This document shows positions 42,671-51,486 of a stretch of 64,000 nucleotides of DNA, piece by piece (position 1 is the stretch's first letter; every line of letters starts with the position of its first letter). Origin of the DNA: an uncultured Polaribacter sp. (GTDB taxonomy: Bacteria > Bacteroidota > Bacteroidia > Flavobacteriales > Flavobacteriaceae); the NCBI RefSeq assembly GCF_947497695.1, contig NZ_CANMHM010000006.1:62001-126000 (forward strand). The letters are read 5' to 3'. Under the pieces are notes generated by a model. It made no database searches and had not been told where the DNA came from. It was given only the letters and a program-made list of their open reading frames with translations. The position numbers and the translations under genes were made by a program.

Positions 42671-43474
42671 TTATTGTCGAAACTCATCCTCTTCATCAGT
42701 AACAATCCCCAAAGCATCATGCACATATTTAAAAGTGGAGAGTAACTCTGGTTTTCCATTAACAATTGCAACATCATGTTCAAAATGAGCAGAAGGTTTG
42801 TTGTCTAAAGTTGTAATCGTCCAACCATCGCTATGTTGTCTAATTTTATGTGTTCCTAAATTGGTCATTGGTTCTATGGCAACCACCATTCCTTCTGCAA
42901 ACTTTTTTCCTCTTCCACGTTTTCCATAATTAGGCATTTCTGGGTCTTCATGCATCTTTCTTCCTAAACCATGACCAACCAGTTCTCTAACCACTCCATA
43001 ACCATGATCTTCTGTAAATTTCTGAATGGCATACCCAACATCACCAACTCTATTGCCTGCCTTAAATTCACGAATACCAACATAAAGACTGGCTCTAGTT
43101 ACATCTAAAAGTTTTTTAGTTTCTGCAGCAATTTCTCCCACAGCAAATGTGTAGGCATGATCGCCATAAAAACCATTTTTTAAGGCACCACAATCTATAG
43201 AAATAATATCTCCTTCTACTAAAGGTTTTTTATTAGGAATACCATGTACAACTTCTGTATTAGGACTCATACAAAGTGTGTTGGGAAAGTCATATAAACC
43301 TAAAAAACCAGGAATTGCACCTTCAGATCGTATAAAGTCTTCTGCAAGTTTATCTAAATATAAAGTAGAAACACCAGGTTTTACCTCTTTTGCAAGCATG
43401 CCTAACGTTTTAGAAACAATTAGTGCACTTTCGCGCATAATTTCTATTTCTTCTTTTGTTTTTATTTTAATCAT
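42671..43474 (-). CDS. map: Methionine aminopeptidase type I
   Basis: 267 residues from MIKIKTKEEI; a 7-codon extension is less likely. Removes the initiator Met from nascent proteins. All catalytic positions are visible: His78 (EVVHGIP), metal ligands Asp94, Asp105, His168 (GHGLGRKMHE), Glu201 (AIEPM) and Glu232 (HFEHD). Type I (no N-terminal zinc-finger extension). Own consensus -7 box at 43493-43500. The GxxExxY element is inserted 10 nt after its stop codon. Confidence 0.97.
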   Translation of the reverse strand: MIKIKTKEEIEIMRESALIVSKTLGMLAKEVKPGVSTLYLDKLAEDFIRSEGAIPGFLGLYDFPNTLCMSPNTEVVHGIPNKKPLVEGDIISIDCGALKNGFYGDHAYTFAVGEIAAETKKLLDVTRASLYVGIREFKAGNRVGDVGYAIQKFTEDHGYGVVRELVGHGLGRKMHEDPEMPNYGKRGRGKKFAEGMVVAIEPMTNLGTHKIRQHSDGWTITTLDNKPSAHFEHDVAIVNGKPELLSTFKYVHDALGIVTDEEDEFRQ

Positions 43475-43492
43475 CTTAAAAAAATTGAGCAA

Positions 43493-43500
43493 CAAAGTTA
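43493..43500 (-). promoter_or_regulatory. -7 box of map
   Basis: TAACTTTG on the minus strand fits TAnnTTTG, 18 nt upstream of the map start. Confidence 0.6.
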
Positions 43501-43531
43501 CTACATTTTAGATGATTAAATAAGAAGTTTA

Positions 43532-43936
43532 CTACTTGAAAAAAGAGAAGAAGCCTTTCTTTTCTTTTTTAGGAGGTTCATAATTAAATAGGATTTTATA
43601 GATGGCTGTCCATCCTAAAAAGCCACCAACATTTCTATCGTCTATAAATAAATCTGCATGAATTTTACGGCTGTATTTTTCATCATATTCTTCTTCTGGG
43701 AAGTTTTTATTAACCGCATAAAACTCTAAATTGTTTTCTTTGCAAAAAGCTACTGCTTCGTCTAATTTATTTCCACATCTATAGGTCCATAATATTAAAC
43801 GATGTCCTTGAGATTGTAGTTTTTTTAGCGTATCAAAAGCAAAAATCATGGGTTTCCCTATTTTTGGATAGGCATCTTCTACAATAGTGCCATCAAAATC
43901 TACAGCAATAATTAATGGGTTTTTAGGGATCATCAT
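43532..43936 (-). CDS. HAD superfamily hydrolase-like protein (BT0820-like)
   Basis: 134 residues. Small HAD fold with DFDGTIVED (motif I), LILWTYRCG and DLFIDDRNVGG (motif IV), and a Lys-rich C-terminal tail (PKKEKKGFFSFFK). Motif I Asp-x-Asp is intact, so phosphatase activity is plausible; no cap domain. Its start overlaps the stop of the thioredoxin-like lipoprotein gene by 4 bases (ATGA), so they form an operon with gpmI upstream. Confidence 0.9.
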   Translation of the reverse strand: MMIPKNPLIIAVDFDGTIVEDAYPKIGKPMIFAFDTLKKLQSQGHRLILWTYRCGNKLDEAVAFCKENNLEFYAVNKNFPEEEYDEKYSRKIHADLFIDDRNVGGFLGWTAIYKILFNYEPPKKEKKGFFSFFK

Positions 43937-44457
43937 TTTTGGTATGAGTGTTTATAAACTTTTCCTGAAACAATTTTAAGCATATCTTTTTCTAAAGACT
44001 CACGAGCAAATTCTACATATCTGCCAATTTCTTTATCATTCTTAAAAAAGATAAAAGTAGGTACTCTTTTTATACGGAAACCTTTTTGTAAGTTATTAGG
44101 AGTTTTTTTTGATTTATTAACGGCTATCAACTCTAAATTATTGAAGTTAAAATCAGCTTGTTCTAAAATTTTGTAAAAATGCGGAGTTTCTCTTTGGCTG
44201 TCTCCACACCAAGTTCCTATAAAACCTTTAATTTTAATTTCTGTTAATTCCTTTTTAAGAGTATTGATTGTTAAGCTATCAGGTTGGTAAGTTTCAAAAT
44301 TTGTGTCAAACCAACTCCTAAATGGAGCTTGCTGAAAGGATTGTTTATCAGCAAGCCCTATTAAATGTCCTTTTTTATTTTTTCCTGAAATCACTTTTTT
44401 TGGGGCATTACAAGATGATACCCCAATTATAAGTAAAAATAGAAAAAGTGACTTCAT
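43933..44457 (-). CDS. Thioredoxin-fold lipoprotein with CxxS active site
   Basis: 174 residues. Lipobox Cys16 (GVSSC, followed by NAPK) makes it a membrane-anchored periplasmic lipoprotein. The thioredoxin-like active site reads GTWCGDSQRE: Cys84, Gly, Asp, Ser87, so the second cysteine is replaced by Ser, and cis-Pro is in RVPTFIFF. A monothiol thioredoxin-like protein would act as isomerase or bind clients, not as a dithiol reductase. Eleven nt after gpmI on the same strand. Confidence 0.88.
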   Translation of the reverse strand: MKSLFLFLLIIGVSSCNAPKKVISGKNKKGHLIGLADKQSFQQAPFRSWFDTNFETYQPDSLTINTLKKELTEIKIKGFIGTWCGDSQRETPHFYKILEQADFNFNNLELIAVNKSKKTPNNLQKGFRIKRVPTFIFFKNDKEIGRYVEFARESLEKDMLKIVSGKVYKHSYQK

Positions 44458-44468
44458 TTTTATAACAG

Positions 44469-45986
44469 TTACAATAAAGAATGTTGCGTCATTTCTTTAG
44501 GTTGTGCTACACCCATTAAATCTAAAATGGTAGGAGCAATATCACCTAAAACACCACTGTTTATTTTTTTGATTTCTTTATCAATTAAAACAAAAGGAAC
44601 AGGGTTTGTAGTATGTGCTGTGTGAGGAGAACCATCAGGATTCATCATAGTTTCACAATTACCATGATCTGCAATTAAAAGAATAGAGTACCCATTTTTT
44701 ATACCAGTTTCTATCACTTCTTTAGCACAAATATCTACAGCTTCACAAGCTTTTATAGCAGCATCCATTATTCCTGTATGGCCAACCATGTCTCCGTTTG
44801 CAAAGTTTAAACACACAAAATCTGCCTCTCCTTTTTCTAAATCTTCACACAAAGCATCTTTTAATTCATAAGCAGACATTTCTGGCTTTAAATCATAAGT
44901 AGCTACTTTAGGCGAGTTTCTTAAAATACGAGATTCGCCTTTAAAAGGAGCTTCTTGTCCGCCAGAAAAGAAAAATGTAACGTGTGGATATTTTTCAGTT
45001 TCGGCAATTCTTATTTGTTTTTTACCTGCGTTAGCTAAAACCTCACCTAACGTATTTTTAATATTATCTGTATTATAAATAACGTTTATTCCTTCAAAAC
45101 TTTCATCATATAAAGTGATGGTAGTGTAATACAAGTCTAATTTTTTCATCCCAAATTCTGGGAAATCATTTTGAGATAAGGCACTTGTCAATTCTCTTCC
45201 TCTATCTGTTCTGTAGTTAAAAAACAACACAACATCTCCTTCTTTAATTTGGGTTTTAGGAGAACCATCATCATTAGTAACAATAATTGGTTTGTGAAAT
45301 TCATCTGTAATGCCTGCTTCGTAATTCGTTTTTACAGCATCAATAACATTTGTAGTTTTTGTACCAATTCCATTAACAAGACCATCATAAGCTTCTTTTA
45401 CACGTTCCCATCTGTTATCTCTATCCATGGCATAATAACGACCTGTTACAGTTGCAATTTCTCCCGTACTTTTGTCCATGTGTTCTTGAACCTCATTTAA
45501 AAAATAAGGAGCAGATTTAGGGTCACAATCTCTACCATCTGTAAAAGCGTGTAAATACACATTGTCTACTTTATTTTCTGTAGCAACATCTAACAAGCCT
45601 TTTAAGTGATTGATGTGTGCATGAATACCTCCATTAGAAACCAAGCCTAATAAATGAACATCTTTGTTATTTTCTTTAGCGTATTTAAAAGTATCTAACA
45701 ACACTTTTTCTTTACCTAAGGTATTTTCTTTAACTGCTTTGTTTATTCTTGCTAAATTTTGATACACAATTCTACCAGCACCCAAATTCATGTGACCAAC
45801 TTCAGAATTCCCCATTTGTCCTTCTGGCAAACCTACATGTTCTCCATCTGTTCTTAGTTGAGCATTAGGGTATTTATCATATAAACCATTAATAAAAGGT
45901 GTTTTTGCATTGTAAATAGCGGATACTTTTGGGTCTTGTGTAATTCCCCATCCGTCTAAAATCATCAGTATAACTTTCTTGTCCAT
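44469..45986 (-). CDS. gpmI: 2,3-bisphosphoglycerate-independent phosphoglycerate mutase
   Basis: 505 residues, cytoplasmic, Mn-dependent. Interconverts 3- and 2-phosphoglycerate in glycolysis. Metal ligand Asp11 in LILDGWG, nucleophile Ser61 in MGNSEVGHMN, HAFTDGRD, and the C-terminal ADHGNCETM and HTAHTTNPVPF sites. Length and motifs are complete. It heads an operon with the thioredoxin-like lipoprotein and HAD genes. No promoter consensus stands out in the AT-rich 276-bp gap upstream. Confidence 0.97.
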   Translation of the reverse strand: MDKKVILMILDGWGITQDPKVSAIYNAKTPFINGLYDKYPNAQLRTDGEHVGLPEGQMGNSEVGHMNLGAGRIVYQNLARINKAVKENTLGKEKVLLDTFKYAKENNKDVHLLGLVSNGGIHAHINHLKGLLDVATENKVDNVYLHAFTDGRDCDPKSAPYFLNEVQEHMDKSTGEIATVTGRYYAMDRDNRWERVKEAYDGLVNGIGTKTTNVIDAVKTNYEAGITDEFHKPIIVTNDDGSPKTQIKEGDVVLFFNYRTDRGRELTSALSQNDFPEFGMKKLDLYYTTITLYDESFEGINVIYNTDNIKNTLGEVLANAGKKQIRIAETEKYPHVTFFFSGGQEAPFKGESRILRNSPKVATYDLKPEMSAYELKDALCEDLEKGEADFVCLNFANGDMVGHTGIMDAAIKACEAVDICAKEVIETGIKNGYSILLIADHGNCETMMNPDGSPHTAHTTNPVPFVLIDKEIKKINSGVLGDIAPTILDLMGVAQPKEMTQHSLL

Positions 45987-46234
45987 TTTCTTAAAATTGA
46001 GCAGTAAAATTAAGCAATATTTTATCGTTTTTTATTGATTTTATAAGTTTTTCACGAAACCGATAACGTATTTTAAAAGTTGCTATAAAAACTGTATTTC
46101 TTTAAGATTGATTTTTGTTATTAATAATTTATCAATTAGATTTGCAGACAATTATAGTATTAAACCTGTAAGTTTATCATCTTTAAAAGCACTACAGTGT
46201 AACAAATGCTACACAATACCAGTTAAAGAAGGTT

Positions 46235-46242
46235 TAGTTTTG
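46235..46242 (+). promoter_or_regulatory. -7 box of the rhodanese gene
   Basis: TAGTTTTG fits TAnnTTTG, 20 nt before ATG 46263. Confidence 0.55.
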
Positions 46243-46262
46243 TAGAAAATTAAAGATATAAT

Positions 46263-46574
46263 ATGGGTTTTTTTGATATATTTAAAAGAAAAAATATGAG
46301 CGTAGAAATTAAAGAATATTTAGCTAAAGGAGCAGTGGTTTTAGATGTAAGAACACTAGAGGAGTGGAATGAAGGGCACACTGAAGGAGCAGAACATATT
46401 GTTTTAACAACAATTCCTTTAGAGATAGAAAAAATAAAATCTTGGAACAAACCAGTAATTGCTGTTTGTAGAAGTGGTGCAAGAAGCGGACAAGCTACTC
46501 AGTTTTTAACTAAAAATGGTGTAGATGTTATAAATGGTGGTCCTTGGCAAAATGTAGATGAACACGTAGGTTAA
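46263..46574 (+). CDS. Single-domain rhodanese
   Basis: 103 residues. Sulfurtransferase-like domain with VLDVRTLEEWNEGHTEGA and catalytic Cys69 in the loop CRSGARSGQA. It is the one-domain type seen in persulfide transfer. No signal peptide, so cytoplasmic. A second Met at residue 12 is a possible alternative start. Its TAA stop shares TTAA with the stop of the convergent membrane-protein gene. Confidence 0.93.
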   Translation: MGFFDIFKRKNMSVEIKEYLAKGAVVLDVRTLEEWNEGHTEGAEHIVLTTIPLEIEKIKSWNKPVIAVCRSGARSGQATQFLTKNGVDVINGGPWQNVDEHVG

Positions 46575-47011
46575 ATCTCGTAGTTGTTAAAACCTTTTTT
46601 TCGGTGTCTTTGCAGTTTGATATAAATTTTTATTGAACGTATTATTTTTTTGAGAACTGCAAAGATTCCTCCAAGCATTGCACCCACAAAAGCACCCATA
46701 GTTACAGGGTCATAATGATGGCCTGTAACAAGGTATTTTACATAAAAAACGAAGATTCCTATTATTATAGATACCAAAAATATCTGTAATTTAGATTTTG
46801 ATATATAAGCATAAACACCACAGAAAACTCCTGTAATAATACTTGTTGCAGTAATTTTAGTTAAAAACAATTCAATAAGAATTGTATCATTAGAAACAAA
46901 TAGAGATGTTATAAACATACCTATTAAAACTCCAAAAAGGATACCAATTGCAATTTTTTGTAACATGTATTTTGGGGGATTTATCCTATAAAAATACATG
47001 TTTTTTTTCAA
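46571..47011 (-). CDS. Hypothetical inner-membrane protein, four TM segments
   Basis: 146 residues. Hydrophobic segments at about 18-36, 46-69, 75-91 and 103-120, then a basic tail (IKLQRHRKKGFNN). A Met at residue 16 (MLQKIAIGILFG) is an alternative start that would place translation at the first helix. Gly-rich GAFVGAMLGGIFA suggests helix packing. No family recognised. Confidence 0.72.
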   Translation of the reverse strand: MKKNMYFYRINPPKYMLQKIAIGILFGVLIGMFITSLFVSNDTILIELFLTKITATSIITGVFCGVYAYISKSKLQIFLVSIIIGIFVFYVKYLVTGHHYDPVTMGAFVGAMLGGIFAVLKKIIRSIKIYIKLQRHRKKGFNNYEI

Positions 47012-47120
47012 ATAGATTAAATTTCTTTTTTTCTGTTTCTTTATTTCTTTAATTTTATTAATAATTTATCTTTTAGATAAATTTACTTGTTGTTATTTTT
47101 CCTATTTATTAAAATATAAA

Positions 47121-47162
47121 AGTAGATAACTGTTAAGGTTAAATTAACCAACAGTATCTACT
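47121..47162 (-). terminator. Probable terminator hairpin of the 47184-48254 gene
   Basis: AGTAGATA (47121-47128) pairs with TATCTACT (47155-47162), and CTGTT with AACAG, GGTT with AACC inside, with small bulges. T-rich on the minus strand beyond it, and 22 nt past the stop. Confidence 0.65.
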
Positions 47163-47183
47163 TCCTAAAGTTTTTTTAAATAA

Positions 47184-48254
47184 TTATAATTTGCTAAAAA
47201 ACTCGTCTAATTGTTTGTTTAAAAAAGTATTGCAGGCATTGTAAAACCCTTGAGCATATTTATCAGCATCAACTTCTATCCATTTTGCAGTTTTAGAAAA
47301 ACGATCTGCTAAAGCATTTGAATAATCAGAAAAAGTTGTTAAAGAAGTTGGTACAAAAGAACCCTGTTTTTGGTAAGCAACAATTTTTTCTTTTTTCATA
47401 ACTCCTTCAATTTCTATATTATCTTTTAGAGTTCCTGTAAATTGAGCAGTAGATCCTAAGCCTGTTTTACCATAAGCAAATGAAACCATTGAGTTTATTG
47501 GGTAATTTTCTACTGCACCTTTTAGTTGCACAGAACCAAATAACTTGCCCATAGTAGAATTTTTCTTTTTTAACTTTTTTGGTATGGTAACTGTGTACTG
47601 ATCTATTAAACGTAGATTGGTTAAGATTTTTACTTTTGCCCCCCCAGCACTAAAAAAGTCGCTACCATTTTCAGAAAACATAACATGCATATTTACATCA
47701 GCAATTATTACATCGCCTAATTCTTTAGATAATTTAGCTTGAACACCTAAACCGCCTAAACCTAAAATACCTGCTTTTTTATAATAAAAAGTGTAATTTT
47801 CTGGAGCACAAGTAATAATACCTGTTCTACTTTCTTTTAAATAAGGACCACTTGCTTTTTCCCAACCACTTAAAGTTTTAGTTTTTCCAGCTTCTTCTCC
47901 AGATATAATTTCATAGCCTTCTTTTTTTAGTCTACTTACATAATTGTTAAAAAGTAAGTTTGTTTTTTCTTGTATTTTATTGGCATCAACTCCACCTAAG
48001 CCCACAGCAGCTCTTGCAGTTGCACTGCTTTTATTACCAGATATTCTTCCTCCATCTCCACCAGCTTTAAAATCAACGGCCTCTTTATAAACTTCAAAAT
48101 CTATGTGAAAAGAATTGATGTAGATTTTTTTAGAAGCTTTTTTCATTTTGCTTAATCCGTATTTTTTACTGGTAATTTTTACATCTCCCAAATCTTGCGC
48201 ATTCCCTGTAATTGTTATTGCAATTGCAATTAAAAAAGTAAGTAAGTTTTTCAT
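47184..48254 (-). CDS. Secreted protein of unknown function, 356 aa
   Basis: Starts at MKNLLTFLIA (48254), 24 nt after a consensus promoter; a 14-codon extension to 48296 is rejected because it overlaps the -7 box. Signal peptide about 1-19 (ITGNAQ). The mature part is mixed alpha/beta with a Gly-rich stretch (FKAGGDGGRISGNKSSATAR, about 65-85) and SGEEAGKTKTLSGWEKASGP, and ends helical (FYNACNTFLNKQLDEFF). Unrecognised family. Probably periplasmic or outer-membrane associated. Confidence 0.78.
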   Translation of the reverse strand: MKNLLTFLIAIAITITGNAQDLGDVKITSKKYGLSKMKKASKKIYINSFHIDFEVYKEAVDFKAGGDGGRISGNKSSATARAAVGLGGVDANKIQEKTNLLFNNYVSRLKKEGYEIISGEEAGKTKTLSGWEKASGPYLKESRTGIITCAPENYTFYYKKAGILGLGGLGVQAKLSKELGDVIIADVNMHVMFSENGSDFFSAGGAKVKILTNLRLIDQYTVTIPKKLKKKNSTMGKLFGSVQLKGAVENYPINSMVSFAYGKTGLGSTAQFTGTLKDNIEIEGVMKKEKIVAYQKQGSFVPTSLTTFSDYSNALADRFSKTAKWIEVDADKYAQGFYNACNTFLNKQLDEFFSKL

Positions 48255-48278
48255 AATTTTTGTTTTAAGGTTATGTTT

Positions 48279-48309
48279 CAAATTTACTAAAAACATAAAT
48301 TGAAAACAA
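48279..48309 (-). promoter_or_regulatory. Consensus promoter of the 47184-48254 gene
   Basis: On the minus strand, TTG (48309-48307), 20-nt spacer, TAAATTTG (48286-48279). Exact match to the Bacteroidota consensus. Confidence 0.8.
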
Positions 48310-48504
48310 TAGGGTAATTCACGTATATTTTTATCAAATAAAATAAAGAATTGTTTTAGACTTTTGGCTTTCTTATTTTTTAATTTTCTATAAATAAGAT
48401 CTATTATGATTTTAATGATTGTAAAATTAAAATACGGGAAACGACGTATTTTTTAAAAAAATATTTTTTTTGAACTTTGTAAAATATAAATAAAAACAAT
48501 TGTT

Positions 48505-48951
48505 ATGAAAAAGAGAAAAAACATTTTATTACTTTTCAGTTTACTATTCCTAATTAGTTCTTGCAATATTTTAGATGAAGAAGAGCCATCATTTTCATGT
48601 GATAAAAACTCAACTATTAAAATAAATAATAAAGAACATTGCTCTTTTGCAAAGTCTAAGGTAAAAGCAGGTAGATTAGAAATTGGTTTTGGTTATTCAA
48701 CAGGAAGTTTAGATCTTTTAATTAATGAAAAAGATATTAAAGTGAACACTACTTATCAATATGCTAAAGGAGAAGTTAGTATTTGGTTTAACAATCTAAA
48801 TAAAGTCAATTCTGGTCTTTTTTTGATTACAAAGCTAGATGAGCAGAACAGATTAATGTCTGGTCATTTTGATTTTAATGCAGAAAGTAACAACAATAGT
48901 CAAGCTTTTAATTATGTGGTAAGTGCGAAATTTACAGATGTAGCTTATTAA
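48505..48951 (+). CDS. Small lipoprotein with acidic surface-export signal
   Basis: 148 residues. Lipobox Cys20 (LISSC) followed by NILDEEEPS; the acidic run after Cys fits the signal for surface lipoproteins in Bacteroidota. The rest is beta-rich (RLEIGFGYSTGSLDLLI, SGHFDFNAES). No recognised family. Its stop shares TTAA with the convergent GSCFA gene. Confidence 0.75.
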   Translation: MKKRKNILLLFSLLFLISSCNILDEEEPSFSCDKNSTIKINNKEHCSFAKSKVKAGRLEIGFGYSTGSLDLLINEKDIKVNTTYQYAKGEVSIWFNNLNKVNSGLFLITKLDEQNRLMSGHFDFNAESNNNSQAFNYVVSAKFTDVAY

Positions 48952-49898
48952 TTAAAATTTAGAAAAGGAATTTCTTGTTTTATTTTGATAATTTTTTCTT
49001 CTAAATTTTTTAAAAAAAATTGATGTTGCTCAGAATTTTCATGAAATGGTTTATGAGAAATTCCTTTTTGAATGATCTCAATTTCTTTCATTATTGATAT
49101 TGTTTTTTCTGAAAACCAAGTCATGATAAATTGTTCCCAAATATAATTGATTGCAATATTGTTTGGATGAATCATATCTTCTGCATAAAAGCGATAATCC
49201 CTTAATTCATCCATCATAATTTCATAAGATGGAAAATAGGATACATTTTGATTCTTAAGAAGTTGATGAATGGCAGTAATTAAGTGCGATTTACTTAGCT
49301 TATTTTCTACAAAACCGTCTTTTAAATGACGAACAGGAGAAACTGTAAAAATAATAGTTACATTTTTATTGATTGATCTGATACCTGATGTTATCATTTC
49401 TAAACTATGGCCAATTTCATCAACAGATAACAACTTTTTAAGGAATTTTTTTTGAGGAATTTTATGGCAATTTGCAACGATTGTAGCTGTTTCTTCAAAA
49501 CGATATACCCAAGAAGTTCCTAATGTTATGATGATATGATTCGCTTCTTCTAATTGTTTTTTTGTTGATAAAATTCTCGAATTTAGACGCTCTAATATTG
49601 CATTTTTATCAACAGAACTAAAACTAGAATGAGCATCAAAACAATGCCAACGTTCATTTTGAAAAACTAAATCTTCCTCTTTGTATTCTTTTTTATGGAT
49701 TGCATTTGTAATTAGGTTTTCAATTGCTTTTGTATGAAAAAGAATACCAAAGGGATTTTGGTTCGCTCGAAATTTAAAATAATTGAATTTATTACCAATA
49801 TTTTCTGAAAAACAAGACCCTAAAAGCAAAACTTTAGAACTATAGCTTATTTGGTTTTGAGATACTTTTTTTAGTTTTATTTTGGTTTGAAGATTCAT
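48948..49898 (-). CDS. GSCFA domain-containing protein
   Basis: 316 residues. The family signature GSCF at residues 27-30 (LLLGSCFSENIG) and NPFGILFHTKAIENL are present, with an SGNH-like HPNNIAINYIWEQF block near the end. GSCFA proteins belong to the SGNH/GDSL hydrolase clan. No signal peptide. The gene follows DUF1501 with a one-base overlap, so it is the last gene of the DUF1800-DUF1501-GSCFA operon. Function of the trio is unknown. Confidence 0.92.
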   Translation of the reverse strand: MNLQTKIKLKKVSQNQISYSSKVLLLGSCFSENIGNKFNYFKFRANQNPFGILFHTKAIENLITNAIHKKEYKEEDLVFQNERWHCFDAHSSFSSVDKNAILERLNSRILSTKKQLEEANHIIITLGTSWVYRFEETATIVANCHKIPQKKFLKKLLSVDEIGHSLEMITSGIRSINKNVTIIFTVSPVRHLKDGFVENKLSKSHLITAIHQLLKNQNVSYFPSYEIMMDELRDYRFYAEDMIHPNNIAINYIWEQFIMTWFSEKTISIMKEIEIIQKGISHKPFHENSEQHQFFLKNLEEKIIKIKQEIPFLNFN

Positions 49899-51484
49899 TA
49901 ATACTTCAATACTTTTTTAGTTTTAGAAACACCTTTAGATTGATAATGTATAAAATAATTTCCTTGTGGTAACTGCTGTATATCAACCTTTAGAGTATGT
50001 GGTATAGCACTGTATTTTTTATTTGTAATCTGTTTTACAGTAGCACCAATGCTATTATACAATGTAATTTTTACATTTTTATTGTTACCTAAGAACCCAA
50101 TATTAATACTATCTATTGCAGGATTTGGATAGACATTAATTTTCAATTCTTCTAAAAGAAAATCATCTGTAGAGAGTGCAGCAGTACAGCTTTCTTTAAA
50201 AATAGGTAAAGCATCAAATTCATCAAATAAAACCGAATTAGATTCTTGTTTTGTTGCACCCAACCAATCTGTTAAAACAGTACTGTAAATGTTTCTAAAA
50301 TCATATTGCATTTGCACGCCTTCTTTTATATCTACTTCAGTATCAATTTCTGGTGCATCGCCCAAAATTTGGGTTTTAGCACAATTACCAAATAAAAATA
50401 AAGGAGCTGCTGTACCATGATCTGTACCTAAACCAGCGTTAGAACGAATTCTTCTTCCAAATTCAGAATACGTCATTCCAATAACTTTGTCATCGATGTT
50501 TAACAATTCTAAATCTTCTTGAAAAGCTGCAATTGCTTCAGATAATTCGTTTAATAAATCACTATGTCTTCCTTCTGTTGGTTTGCCTTCTTCTGTTTGA
50601 TTGTCATGCGTATCAAAACCACCTAATTGAACAATATATACTTTGGTTTTTAATCCGCCAGAAATTAATTTTGCAACATTTTTTAACTTTCCGGCTAATT
50701 TATTGTCATTACTGTTTTCATATTTAGTAGATAAATTATTGCCTTTGTTAGATGCATTTGCAATAACCTCTGAATATGCATTTGTTTGTGCAATAGTATC
50801 ATTTATAAAAGTTAATGTATCTCCATAACAATTATTAGGTATAGCTCCTGTATTAGAAACCAATGCAGTTCCTGGGTTGTCTGGATCTGATACTGCCATT
50901 GAAAAATTAGTATTAGGACCTTGGCAAGTTTCTGAAACAACTTTACCTAAAGTAATGGCAAAAGGATCTGAATTTTCTGTATTTGGATAATTTTCTGGAT
51001 ATTCTGCATGGTTTTCGTTAAAAAATCGACCAATCCAACCAGAAGAAATATATTCATCTGAACTAGAAGCAGAATTCCAGATATCTGTAGATCTAAAATG
51101 GGATCTGTTTTGATCTGGATATCCAACATTTTGTATGATAGATAATTTTTCTCGATCCCAAATACCTTTTATTCCTGATAAGGAGGGGTGTAATGCTGTG
51201 TCATTATTTAACGATAATAAATTGGCTTCTGGTATAATAATGTTAGAGCGAACACTTTGTAAATTATCATATTGGTTTAGGTTAAAAACGGTATTCAAAC
51301 CATCATTACCACCTTGTAATTGTATTAAAACTAATATGTTTTCATTGTCTTCAGATAACTGATATTCAGCTGGTTTTTCGCTAGCAAATAATGGGAAACC
51401 ACTCAATGTTATTGGCAAAGAAGCAGTAGCAAGGGTACTTAATTTTATAAAATCTCTTCTATTTAATTTTGTTGACTTCTTCAT
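49898..51484 (-). CDS. DUF1501 protein with Tat signal and T9SS sorting domain
   Basis: 528 residues. Twin-arginine signal at Arg9-Arg10 (NRRDFIKLSTLATASLP). DUF1501 core (about 45-420) with LIQLQGGNDGLNTV, YIVQLGGFDTHDNQ and MTYSEFGRRIRSNAGLGTDH, which resembles the sulfatase/alkaline-phosphatase fold. The last ~75 residues (NVYPNPAIDSINI, YNSIGATVKQ, LPQGNYFIHYQS) are a T9SS C-terminal sorting domain, so it is exported folded and sent to the surface. Encoded 2 bp after the DUF1800 gene. Confidence 0.93.
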   Translation of the reverse strand: MKKSTKLNRRDFIKLSTLATASLPITLSGFPLFASEKPAEYQLSEDNENILVLIQLQGGNDGLNTVFNLNQYDNLQSVRSNIIIPEANLLSLNNDTALHPSLSGIKGIWDREKLSIIQNVGYPDQNRSHFRSTDIWNSASSSDEYISSGWIGRFFNENHAEYPENYPNTENSDPFAITLGKVVSETCQGPNTNFSMAVSDPDNPGTALVSNTGAIPNNCYGDTLTFINDTIAQTNAYSEVIANASNKGNNLSTKYENSNDNKLAGKLKNVAKLISGGLKTKVYIVQLGGFDTHDNQTEEGKPTEGRHSDLLNELSEAIAAFQEDLELLNIDDKVIGMTYSEFGRRIRSNAGLGTDHGTAAPLFLFGNCAKTQILGDAPEIDTEVDIKEGVQMQYDFRNIYSTVLTDWLGATKQESNSVLFDEFDALPIFKESCTAALSTDDFLLEELKINVYPNPAIDSINIGFLGNNKNVKITLYNSIGATVKQITNKKYSAIPHTLKVDIQQLPQGNYFIHYQSKGVSKTKKVLKY

Positions 51485-51486
51485 GA

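Noticed and set aside
45987-46262. Possible RNA gene in the gap before the rhodanese gene
   Set aside because: No tRNA cloverleaf or conserved RNA fold by eye; only AT-rich sequence and a -7 box.
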